Assembly: GCA_028023455.1 (NCBI GenBank)
Contig: JAQFVV010000001.1
Coordinates: 19,959,611 to 20,023,610 of the forward strand
Reading direction: 5' to 3'
From: Epiperipatus broadwayi
Lineage: Eukaryota > Onychophora > Udeonychophora > Euonychophora > Peripatidae
Length of the DNA: 64,000 bases
Below the pieces are notes generated by a model, which was not told the DNA's origin, ran no database searches, and saw only the letters and a list, made by a program, of their open reading frames with translations. The translations under genes and the position numbers were made by a program. Shown here piece by piece: positions 46,420-58,400 of this stretch; the stretch's first letter is position 1; the number at the start of each line of letters is the position of its first letter.

Positions 46420-49400
46420 CTTAATAATGTCTAGATTGTTAAAAAGTGACAAACATTTTGATATAATTTCCACTCCAGCATTTTGTCTATTTGGGCTTTG
46501 ACTTCCCTCTATATTAGTGGGGAATAGGGTAGGCCCTGGCCTGGTATAGCTGGTCCTTCATAAGCGTTATCATGTGCTCATAGTCTTGTATTACCCCAAG
46601 AACATCAGAAAAATACTTTCATATCTGTTTAATACCTGTTCTAGCATCTTTTCTGATCAATTTAATAGTAATATTTTATAAAGAATTTACAAAATGAATA
46701 AGGCAAAAATATAATTTATTCCTTATATTCAATACATATATATGTATGTATCTATGTATACATTGAATAAAATAAATAATTGATAAATTTTATCATGTAA
46801 TTAATTATGTAGATGATATAATTATAAATAATAATAATAAAAACTATAAATTTTATTAGAAAAAAATGAACAAAAAAAGATATAACGCAAAGATCACTAA
46901 TATGAAAAAAACCATGAATTACACAAAACATACAAAAAAAATGTAGGAATGCAAAACGAAAGACTTGACAAACAATTTTAAATCACATCAGCAAAGTACA
47001 AAATATGTAACCTTATCTGATAAAATCAAAATTATTAAGTAATAATTATAAGTGAAAGGTATATGACTATGGATGCCGTGTGACATTCAGATTGATTTTT
47101 GATATAAAGATCTTTAGTTCTTAAGTTAATTTTTTTTTTTCTATTACACAAATTCATGCAGGGCAAAGTCATTAAATCAAACAGCATTTAAATGATAGCC
47201 AGAAAACAGTTTACTTTAAGGGATTTACTTGGAAATGGGAATGCATATAAATCTGGGATATATATAATCAAAAAGATAAAATAAATCTCCATCATTTTGA
47301 AATTGACAGCATATGTTGATACTTCCATGCACACACAAAAAAGAAAGTTATATTTTACATAAGAAAAAAAAAACTCAGTTAACTATATTCAAAACTGAAA
47401 TAACATTTAACTCCTTTTGAAAAACAAAACAGGGATTTTTTTTTTTTAATTCTTTGATATTATAGTGGGAAAATCATGCCAGAGATATTCATGGGTTAGT
47501 TTTGTGAAGATGTGCTTTGGGAAAAATAATTTAGGCAAACTAAGTACAAAATTCTGCAACAATATTATTTCTAATTTAACAGTCCATAAAGAACACTCAT
47601 AATTTAATATTTAGTATTGTGTTATATTTTTTAGTTAATATCGATGAAACAATATTCTTGTATTTCTTTCATTCTCCTTATAATTATAATAATCATTTAA
47701 GTGAGTAAACTGGTTATTCAATGAAGTATTTTGGGAGGAAAATTATTGGGATACTTTTTCATGAAATGAGTAATTTTTGTAAGACTTAAATTATCTTTTT
47801 ATTTAAATAATAACTGTTTTGATAAGATTTGAAGTAGCATTCGAAAAAAAATGGTTCACTCTCGATCAATTTGCTGATAATGTAGCAGTGAAAATTAAAG
47901 AATTTTCTAAGTAACATTGATGAATTTAAAATAAAAATTAAAAAAATAAAATAAAATAAATCTGATATAAAATTTTGTGGCGGATTTAGATAGAGTTAAG
48001 AAAAAGAATATTGTAAATGTTTTGGTTGTAAACAACAAAATTTTCAACCAATAAAAGCCCACACCTGAAATAAAAAAAGAGATGAATAAATGAGATGTTG
48101 AAAGAATAATTTTAACATTGAAAAAAGGTTTTTTTTTTTAAAAAAAAAAAAAAAAAGTACATAAGAAAGACGATATTTTTGATAGGTAAGAAAATTTTAA
48201 TTGGTCAAGTATATACTTAACAATAAGAAAAAATATAAGTTCAAAATAACTTCAAAAAGTGAGAGAAAGAAAATAGTACAATAAATGGTGTGCTTAATAA
48301 AAATATGTTTGTAAAACAGTGTAAGAAACAGAATGTCTCTGAAAAGTCTGAATTGATTCTCAGACATATCTTTTAATAAATAAATAAGAATTGATGTTGA
48401 ATTTTATAACTATCAAATTTATAAAAAAAAAAAAAAAACATTAACTTTAAATATATATATTTCTTTTTTTTCCTTCTATTTAATTAAAAAATTTCCGGCA
48501 TAAAAATATTACAAACACTAAAAAAAAAAACTTTATTACTTTCAAAGATATCATTTTTCATTTGTAAATAATTAAAACATTTTTATAACAAAGTTTGAAC
48601 AAACACTTAACTTTGATCTTACTATTTCAATTCAGGGTGTATTAATTAACAAAATAGCTAAGTTAATTATTGTTAATGCAGTTTTAAAAAATTTCTTCAT
48701 TATTAATTTCTGTAATATAAATCAACCAGAACATTTTAACAAAATGTATAACAATTTAAGTAAAATATTTAAAAAATTAGTTTTCAAGAAACTATTCTAA
48801 TATTATATACTGCTAATCTCATTTTTCAAAACATATAACTACATGGAATAAATACTTAATAGATCTCTAGTTATGCTAGATGGATAATTCAAAGTTGTTG
48901 AGTTTCTATTTGGTGACTATAAAGTAAAAACAATCATTTATGGAGATGGATAGGTGATCAGATAAATGATATATATATATATGGCTGAGTAGATAATAAA
49001 TATATAAACAGTACCAAACCTTCATACAGTAGTACCATCCAGTGTCAAGTCTTAGTAATAATGGGTGCAGGAAGGTATGTGCATAAAATCCCCATCTAGT
49101 GCCTACTTATCCAATATCTTCACACTAGTTTTTAGTTTGGGACTTTCATCAGTGAGGAGTTTGTTTATAAAAATAGAAACAAACATATAGAAAGACACTC
49201 TTTTGCAATTTATACATTAAAAAAAGTGTTTTTAGTTAGATGGGGGGGGGGGGGCAGGATGGATTCATAAAAAAAAAGACATTTGTTATTTAATTAATTT
49301 AGATTTTATAAAAATAAAAATTGTTTACTAAATTACATTATATAATGTAATAGATTACAGAAAAGAATTGATATTAGTTTTTTCAATATTAGAAATTAAT

Positions 49401-50180
49401 TATAGAAGAAAAAAACTCAAGTAATTGTAATGTGAAATCTAAGTTCAAAAGAGTAATCATTTGATTAATAAAATCAGTGAGACAAATAAACACTGTTTTG
49501 AGGTTGGAATGTTTTGCTTACAAAAAGTTAAATTTTATGTACATGTTTTAAGCAAGACATTATTCACATAATAGATAAGGAATCCACATCCTAGACAAGA
49601 TATTGAGTTTATAATATTAATGAAATACAAACCCAAAATAAATGCATGTATCAAGATTTTGTAAGATATTTTAATTAATATGTTTCTATACATTGAGAAT
49701 TTCTATTCAACTGTAATGAAATAGACCTAATTCAGGTGTATTAGCAACTTCAATTCTATCATAATATAACACTGGGAGAAATTATCACTCCAAAAATTGT
49801 CAGTCCATTAGTATTATTAAACACATTATCATTTTAAAATATTTCAAATAACAAGAATTTAATGATATATAAATTAGATAACTATTCACATCACTAAATA
49901 TTAGTATATGGAATTCCAAAAACAGGCTTTTTCATTTATTCAATAAAAATTATTTAGTATTATAAATAGTAATGGCTATAAAAATACAAAAGGTAATGGG
50001 TTTCGATAAAAAAAAATGTTTTAGCTTACATAAATACTATAAATAATCTGAAGCATGTAAAAATACATTCTGGTGTGGATTTTTTTATCAGTTTTCCAGT
50101 TAACAAAAAGTAAAGGACTTTATACAAAAAAAAAGTATTGTGACTTGTAAAATAATTATAATTATTGGTCCATTGTACAT
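46420..50180. other. AT-rich non-coding DNA
   Basis: No gene is seen. It contains long homopolymers (A runs at 48139 and 48424, T runs near 47130 and 47440, a 13-base G run at 49242-49254) and (TA)n at 48967-48980. A diverged member of the 29.6-30.4 kb repeat family lies at about 49070-49165 on the minus strand. Confidence 0.55.
49242..49254 (+). repeat. Poly(G) tract, 13 bases
   Basis: This is an uninterrupted G13 in otherwise AT-rich DNA. It is a length-variable and assembly-sensitive site. Confidence 0.95.
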
Positions 50181-50423
50181 ATATATATTGTAATGGAGTG
50201 AACCTTTCTCAGTATTGAAGCAATGGATCTGTAGGCCAGATCCATGCTTCATGACTTTCTAGATTGCTAGACTAGGATCGAACCAGATCCACGTGTGTAA
50301 TGATGTTTATAAAATTTTCCATCTGCCATTTTATATACATTTAATTTTGAGACCAGCTAATAAGTAAATAAAATATCAATTTTCTATTTAAAATGTTTTT
50401 ATTATAAATATTGGAGGGACCCA

Positions 50424-50490
50424 GATATATATATAGATATATATATATATATATATCTATATATATATATGTGCAAATATATATATATAT
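50424..50490. repeat. (TA)n with GAT/ATC interruptions, palindromic
   Basis: tatatatatagatatatat is mirrored by atatatatatctatatatata, giving a self-complementary TA tract followed by gtgcaaatatata. The Tyr/Ile-repeat minus-strand frame here is an artefact of this tract. Confidence 0.9.
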
Positions 50491-50887
50491 ACAACTACAG
50501 ATGGAAACTTTTATAAAAATCAATAAATAATTTTTAATATGCTATTTTTTTAAGTATTTTATTCTAGAGATTTACTTTTTCATGATAAACCCTGCTAACA
50601 TTCTTTAGCGTAAAATAAAAGAAAGTCCATTAACAAAATAGTAATGGAAGTTCTAATTAAATTAAAAGTAAAACTGAAAAGATATTTGAAACCAAAAATT
50701 CTTCAAATCTACATTAAATTAAAAATAGATTTGAAACAATAAAATCATTGGTTTTATTGGGAGAGTGGATCTTAAGAATACAATACAAAATATTTTAGAT
50801 CGATAATTGCAGTCACCGGAATTTTAACATATCCACTTAGCCTTGGGTGAATGAAAAAGGGAATTTCCCAAAAATATTCTGAAAGGA

Positions 50888-50895
50888 TATAAATA
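50888..50895 (+). promoter_or_regulatory. Candidate TATA-box core promoter
   Basis: TATAAATA is followed by gcccaagag. Roughly 28-33 bp downstream, gtcagccagtcatag offers initiator-like CA sites. Composition is GC-richer downstream to about 51100. No gene model follows, so it may belong to a mobile element. Confidence 0.35.
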
Positions 50896-51560
50896 GCCCA
50901 AGAGAACAATAGAGGTCAGCCAGTCATAGTTTTTGTTCAGTGAGTGCATGGCAAATCCATGTCAGTTAAATTCTAAAATAGGTATAGAGATGTCTACAAG
51001 TATGGTAGTGGGGTAGATGGCCTTTAATCTGCCCATTTCTCCATTTGTCCCAAGTATGATCACCAAAATACCATAAACTGGAGAAACTTCATCAAAATGT
51101 TTAAATGTTGGACTGCTGAACTATTGAACTCTTAAATTAAACTCATAGCTAGCTATGGCTGTGCAGAAATTTTATTTCAATGTGGGATCTAAAAATTTCC
51201 AGAAGTAACTCAGAATAAATTAGGTAATATGTTTTCAATTGTTTATTTCTAACCAACTGATTTATTCTTCCAACTCCAGTTGACCTGATAATGTGATTTC
51301 ACTATCTTTAAATGTCTTCTTAAATGAAATTCCTCTTAATTTAATGTAACTGTTTAATTAACTAAATTCTGTAACCTTGACTTGCTATAATTTAAATTTA
51401 ATGTCTCTACTCTAACTCTATCTGTCTTAAAATTATGCCACTAATGCTAAACTTTTCTCTTAGAGTGGTTCAGAAAGAGTATTATTATTATTTACTTTTG
51501 AATATATTTGTTTAAATTTATATATGTCTGCTTTAAAATAATCTATATGCCAATCTGTTC

Positions 51561-51685
51561 CATCTTGACAAAAGTTTTATAATTAAATATTTTTGCTTCC
51601 TATTTCCTGACCAACGTCTGTTGGTAAATAAATAACTTTTTTGCTCTAAATGATTCTTACTTAGAGCACCCTTTTTGTCAAGATG
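51561..51685. repeat. Branched stem-loop region: MITE or structured RNA
   Basis: The outer arms catcttgacaaaa (51561-51573) and ttttgtcaagatg (51673-51685) pair perfectly over 13 bp. Inside are two further hairpins: ccaac-gtct-gttgg (51611-51624) and gctctaa...ttagagc (51643-49 with 51661-67). The result is a multi-branched, 125-bp structure in one compact segment. It could be a small inverted-repeat transposon (no target duplication is obvious: ctgttc on the left, aaataatt on the right) or a structured transcript. Confidence 0.55.
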
Positions 51686-51690
51686 AAATA

Positions 51691-54600
51691 ATTTTATATT
51701 ACCTTATATATTTTGAAATATTTTATGCATATATGGTTTAGTTTTGGGGGAGACACTAGGTCAAGTATGAGATTTTATTTAATTATATTATTTCATTTTT
51801 AAAGAAGGAAAGGGAGGGAGTTTAGAAAGTTTCTTCTTAATAAACAGTAAGAGAGAGTATAAATGTTTAAATTTAAAATATTGGTGGAATTTTGTTTTGA
51901 GAGAAGAGACGTGTCACCCAGAAAATGATATTCGTAATAATCTTAATGCTTGTTTTATTCTTGTTGATCCAATCATGGTCAATCTGTATACTCAATATAA
52001 TCTTTAATGGCTCAGTACAATTTTCATATTTAATTTTAATATATGTTTTTCCAGTACTTGTATTTTGCCTTGCCAGCATTTTGCTTGATCGCTTGTTTTG
52101 TTCTTTGTAATTGCTAAATCAGAATTAGTCCATGTGATAGTTTCACTGGCTATGAATTTTTTTATCAGGATATAAAAAATAAAATTGGGAAAATCCAGGG
52201 CAAGCTGAGCTTAGCTAGCCTTGGTGATTCCCATTCTTCCACTTGAAATATCTTGAGGTTTGCTAATGGCACAGACCATTTGTTTTTATTTCTTGCCATC
52301 ACTAGAATGGGACAGGAAATTGAGTCTATGCTGGTTGTGTAATACCAAATGCTAGGTCTGTCAAGTTTCTTTTGCTTCTGAGCACATCATGGTGGATTGA
52401 CTACTGTCTGATTATATTATTTATGTTTTACAAACAGTGAAATATTTAGTTGCAAATATCGTGATCCGTTTACATTTAAATGTGTCACTCTCTTCGAAGC
52501 CAATTCCTAAAAATATGATCAAATTATTTCTCTCTTAAAATAATTTTAACTTACATTAAAGTTGCTTTAAAAATCAGGCTGTTATAGACTTGTTTCTCAT
52601 ATCACATACTTGAGTGGGCATCTACCATAGAACTTTAATTGTTTCATTTGTTTAAATTGGCATATGAACTATACCACTCCTGTACTTGAGGCATAATGAA
52701 TTCCAGGATGAAAATTAATGTTAACAATTAATAAAATTAAACAGTGAGACATTAAATGAATTATAGAAATGTTTTTATTATATATATATGTGTGTGAATT
52801 TAATCTATCTATGGTTCATTTTCATTCCTTTTATTCTAAAATTAGCATTTCTAATTAATTATTGTGCAGCTATCTGATGACTCATGGTCACATACATACC
52901 ATTCCTATATTTAAGTTAATGAATAGGTTTAATTAGAATCAATATTCGAGTTAAACGTTAGAATTAGTTGAGGCTCATGCTCCACCATTGATGCTAGTGG
53001 GCCGGAGTGTAGAAAAGATTAATTGCTTGCCTTGAAAATGTTGTTAATTAGTTGGCAGATTAAGAGAGTGGGTAAACAGGACAGAATCCATAAGTATTCT
53101 TTATCTTTGATCTCGCGTATGATTGGATTCAATATACTTTTACCCAGGCTGTGAATCGTGTTGAGTTTCTGGTACAGTATGCATATATGTTAGTGGGCTC
53201 ATCACGATGGATGGAGAAGTACATCCTTATCACTCATACTTATGCATATCCACACACATTGGATTTGTACATAGAAGAGGACAGATTAAGAACTAACTAT
53301 TAGTTCTACACTTAATTTACCTCATCTATATTGCACTTCACTTCTGCTATTTCAGATTTTGAATCTAGGGAGAATTTGTGTGATCATCTGGTTCAAGTTA
53401 TTTTTGTATCATCAAAGTATGAGTAGGTGTAACATAAACATATTTATTGGGAGTGGATATGATATTATGTATAAACACATGTGATGACAGTAAATATATG
53501 GAAGGATATGACTAATTAAAATTTGTCTACAGAAAAATAAACCAAGAATCATATTTTAACATTTGAATAAATGTAATAGTCATATTTACAGTAATTCGTA
53601 TTTAAACAGAGAAAAATTTAAAACAAAATTGTGAAACATTCACTTAGGCATTTGTAGTTATTCTTTGTTTATACTTGGTTTCTAACATTATCCTAAACCT
53701 TGATCCCCCAAAGAATAGCCACTCGATGTCTCAATCAACCTGAATAATTTTCATACTATATATAAAATTGCCATACATTTATTTGATTCATTTAATTTTT
53801 ATACTCCTATTTGACATCATGACGTTTTAGGATTCCCCCATTATGTATGATGCTTGTGCTGCAAATGAGGAAGACCCTTCATGACATAAATAATTAATGT
53901 GAAATGAGAAAAAAATATGAAAAAAAGAAACAGTTAACATAGGCATTGGAATAAACAAATAATGAAAATGTATGTGTTGCAAATATATTAGGTTTAAATT
54001 ATATATGTATTAGTTAATATGTTACCTTTCCCCTATTGGCTTATTGCATAATCAAGTATACATCATAGATTTTATTTTATTAAGCTTACGTTTCTAATGA
54101 AGATAATTCTTTATATTACTTGTCAACATTAATAATGAATCTTTAGCCCCTATATTAAAGTAAAGAAAACAAAATTATAATATTTAATATACAAATAAAT
54201 TATGTAGATGATATTAACTTTAACTTGGCTTTAAAGTTTATATAGTGAAATGTTCTAATGACTTGTTCCAGTAATCCAAGGTGCTTCATTTACATGTAGA
54301 TAGTAGTTCATAAAAGTTCTAGAAAATCTGTAAGGTCAATTGATTTTAATAGCCTCAGAATCAGTGTTTTGAAATGGAGAATTGTAAGATAATTTTTATT
54401 ACAAATCAGCTTGATTTTTATAGGTACCAATGTGGAGTGATGGACCAATTCCATCCCAATCTCAACAAATCATAGCTCTGCAGAGCATGACCTTCTTTCC
54501 CTGATGTATTCCTTGTGTTTAGCACTGCATGTTTGTTTTCACTATTAATTATATTTGCTTAATTGTCAAAGTCTCTTATTACATATTTTCAGTTCTAGGT

Positions 54601-55335
54601 TTTGTGATCTATAATGGGAATTAATGATAATTTTAGAAATTCAAACACTTCTATTTTATTTATGAAGACTTTAATTTTGAATTCTTTATTTAGTTATATT
54701 GAATTATTTATGTTTACCCTTGCTTTTTGAATATTTATATATAAATTTTGAAAACACTGCCACTCAAAGTTGATCAACAATAGTCTTTGAACTTTAACTT
54801 AAATTCTTTCATGTAGGAAATTATAAGTTCTGTAGGTAATAGATTTTTTTTTCTCCTTTTTACAAAAGCTTGTTGTTCATCTCCAGCATGTATGTTCATG
54901 CTCATCCTTTTATTTTATTATTGATGTCATCTTTACTAAGTATTAATGTAAATAATTTGTTAATAAAAATTCGAAAAGAAAATTTCTATTATTTTTTTTT
55001 TACTTTTTATTTTTTTCTACTTTAATAATATTATTTTTTTTTATTTCTTGATCACCTTCATTCACTTGATCTAGTAGATATTGTTGTATTGTGCTTGCAA
55101 TCATAATGCATTTAATAGCAGTAATTTTAAGCAGTTAGTTGTCATGACTGTTTGATAGATTTAGTTTAAAATCTTTGTATATTATTTATTTAAGTTAGGA
55201 TTTTAAATGTAGACAGTAGTTATTGGTTTATCAATTTGTGTGCCCTAACATCTACTAATCTGGTAATTAATCAGTAACATTAACATCCTGGGTCTTGAAT
55301 TAGGGTTGGGTCTCATGGTATGTACTAGGTATTGG
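51691..55335. other. AT-rich non-coding DNA, slightly less AT-biased
   Basis: No gene is supported. Two frames on opposite strands overlap at 51873-52110; the + one (51925-52110) is hydrophobic and T-rich. Stretches at 52200-52400 and 52950-53230 are closer to balanced composition and include gggccggagtgtag, but hold no open frame. Confidence 0.45.
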
Positions 55336-55340
55336 AGGGG

Positions 55341-55441
55341 TGTTAGAAGTATCTGTAACAATATATATATATGTTATATTGTTAGAAGTATCTGTAACAA
55401 TATATATATATATATATATATTGTTAGAAGTATCTGTAACA

Positions 55442-55476
<35 letters not shown>

Positions 55477-55477
55477 A
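55341..55477. repeat. Triplicated unit ttgttagaagtatctgtaacaa-(TA)n
   Basis: Three copies of tgttagaagtatctgtaaca are each followed by a TA tract of different length. The last runs into (GA)n at 55459-55476. TGTTAgaagtatctgTAACA is itself an inverted repeat with 5-bp ends, so the unit may be a tiny element that has spread within TA repeats or by slippage. Confidence 0.85.
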
Positions 55478-55479
55478 GT

Positions 55480-58400
55480 TTGTGAAATGGCAAATGAGTG
55501 AACACAATAATAATAATGATTACATAATCAACATACAATGTAGATAATTAATAATGTCATATATCTGGGCTTTAATAAGATTGCCAATGCAAAATGCCCA
55601 GAAGACAAATTACATGCTTGCAACTGTAATTATTAATTCTAGTCACAATTTCTATTTTTTATATTAATATTAATTCTCCTCAAGATTTTCTCAAATCTAT
55701 TAAGCAGAAAATGACAACAAAGATATCCAGTGATCCATCTTAGCAAAACAAAATAATATAAATTAAGAAGGTAGTAAATAATATAAATTAAAAAGGTAGT
55801 AGATATAATCAGAGTTAAAATAAAACTGTATTCTATACTTTAAGATCATCTACAGATATATATGGCAATTATTAGATAGATGATATTTAATAAAAATACT
55901 ATATGTCTATTTAAATTATTTATTTTCTCAATTACAATATTTTTAAAAAAGGCAATGAAGATCATATTAAGAATATGCTATAAGTAATCTCTGCAAATTT
56001 AATGTCAATGAAATGCACTTCTAATCATTATTACTAAAACTGTCCATCCACATCAACCTTCAGGAAGGATCATTGCTCACATAAACATTGTCCATAATGT
56101 TAACTTTACTTTAATATAATCAAATTCTGGTGAACTATCTTTTTTAAGTGTAAATGATGCTACTTATATATATTCAGATAGAATACAAAATGTTAAGGTA
56201 CAATAGATATAAATTTCTATACATGGGTAACATATTAACTGCCAAAAATAATTAAAATAAACTATTCAGAAATTAAACTATGATAGATGAACTTTATACT
56301 TTTGAATATAATCATTAGTTAATATTCAGGATATTCTTCAAAGGCAATGAAGTAGGTAACCAATACTATAAATTGAAGTGGGTTATTATATATTACTGAA
56401 ATATTTTAGGCACTAGCATACTACTAAAAATATTAAATAGAAGAGTCTACTTCATATATTTTTGGCCTGGAAAATAATATCTTAAATAAACAGTGGGAAT
56501 TTATAATTAATATCACATATTTTCAATAAGTAATATAGAGATGGTAAATTTATTGTTTCTAATAACATTACTTTGGAGAAGGAAGATTTAGATCAATTAT
56601 CTTAATAAAGTCATAAAATAATGATATAGATATTCTATTATTCATTATAAAAGTAAAAAACAAAAACAAATTGTGCAAAACCATTGGTATGGTAATAGCC
56701 AATTGCTTGTTGATTAATATAAACAGTAAATTTTCATATGAATTACAAATAAGATTTCAAGAATTAATTATTAAAATTAGAAGTGTGTTGGTACGCCATA
56801 ATAACATAGAGATATTGGAAAAATATATACAAGAATAATTTATTATGATAATATAATATAATATAGTATAATATAATATAATGCAAGCAGATTATAATCT
56901 AATGTTCCAAAACCTATTCAAAATATTTATTGAATAAATACCAAAAAAAAAAAAATTGACAAATTATAGTCAAACATTTTATTATCATTATGAATTGTGC
57001 TTAATTTAAATATTTAATCTGCCTTATTTTTTGGCAATTTGGTTAATATAAATACACTTTGCAACATGTTTTGATACATCTAGTCATTGTCATAGTAAAT
57101 AATTGATGTGGTGGGATATGTCTTTGATGAAATATAAATTTTCACAACTCATTGACACAATTGATACTGGCAAAAATATCTATTAGAACATAAAGTCCAT
57201 AGTTATGAGTTATTAATTACATTAGTTGTGAGTCAATAGAATTTATGAATTTATCCTTTTGGTAATATTGAATCTCCACATTCCACAGTATTATTAGTAA
57301 CTTATCTAAGCCATTTCCATCTCTGTGACGAATAGCAGTGCAAACATCAGTTAAATTTCCATATTGTCAGATTATTGACCAGAATTCGCTATCTTATTTT
57401 AAAATTGTAATGCATGGTGCAATTTTTCATATAATTGCATATATCAAATCCAGTTATACATGATTATGCACAATAAAAGCTTGCATAACAATAATAATAG
57501 CAACTTATTTAATCAACTGTAGACTTTTTCTAGTCCATTAAGCATAAATCTTTCAGTATTAATTGAAGTAATAAGAAAGTGTCACAATTAATGCATATTC
57601 AGATAAAATAAGTCTCAAAGCACTGGAATCTTATAAGAATTTCATTAATTAACTTCATATGATCACCATTTCTTATGCTTGTTTATAACTGTTATTAAAC
57701 CAGTTTTTGCCTGTTTTAATTTAATTAAATATTTTTGCTTATATTCCAAAAATTATCATAAAAATCATGTACTGCAAAAAAGAATAAAGATGATCATATA
57801 TTAAAAAAATACTATTTCATTTGAACAGAATACATAGAATATGTATTTGAAAAAAAAACTTAATGGTGAAATAATCTACTAATATATTACAGTGAAATAC
57901 TTGGAAAGTAGATATTAATAATGAGAATTATTAATAATCCAAACTATTTCTATCCCTCAAATACAAAAAGTATCTATTTCACATTTACTAGATATTATGC
58001 TGAGGGCTTATTCTTGATATTTGATGCATTTATTGCTGATTATTTATTTAAAAGTGTGAATGCAAAAAGCTGAAAATCATTATAGTTGTTAAAAAATGGA
58101 TATATTCTATAAAATTTACAATTTTTTATTTAAGATTACATTTTAATTACTAAGCTTGAATTTAAAAATAATGACTTTGCTTTAAAAAAAAAAAAAAACA
58201 ATAATCTATTGAAGCATATATTTTTGAATAATTAATTAGTATCTGAAACATTCTTAAAAATATTATTTGAAGGTTCATATTTCTACTAGTACAACTTAAA
58301 AGTTTTAAAAAAAATCATGTGATTAATAACGGATACTAGATTATTTATATAAACTTTTGCAAAATTAAAAATGTTATCTGAACAAAACTTTTAATGAAAC

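Larger units (their letters stand above)
50189..51690 (+). mobile_element. Possible LTR-like element starting TGTAATGG in (TA)n
   Basis: TGTAATGGAGTG at 50189 directly follows (TA)n, as TGTAACGA does at 21017 and TGTAACGGG at 35038. The first 130 bp are GC-richer and contain tggatctg-taggc-cagatcca (50226-50246), an 8-bp hairpin. A TATA box lies about 700 bp in. A long TA palindrome interrupts it at 50424-50490. The right end is not identified and the extent given is a guess. Alternatively only 50189-50340 is a mobile-element fragment. Confidence 0.3.

Noticed and set aside
50341-50523. 60-aa minus-strand frame
   Set aside because: Mostly translated (TA)n.
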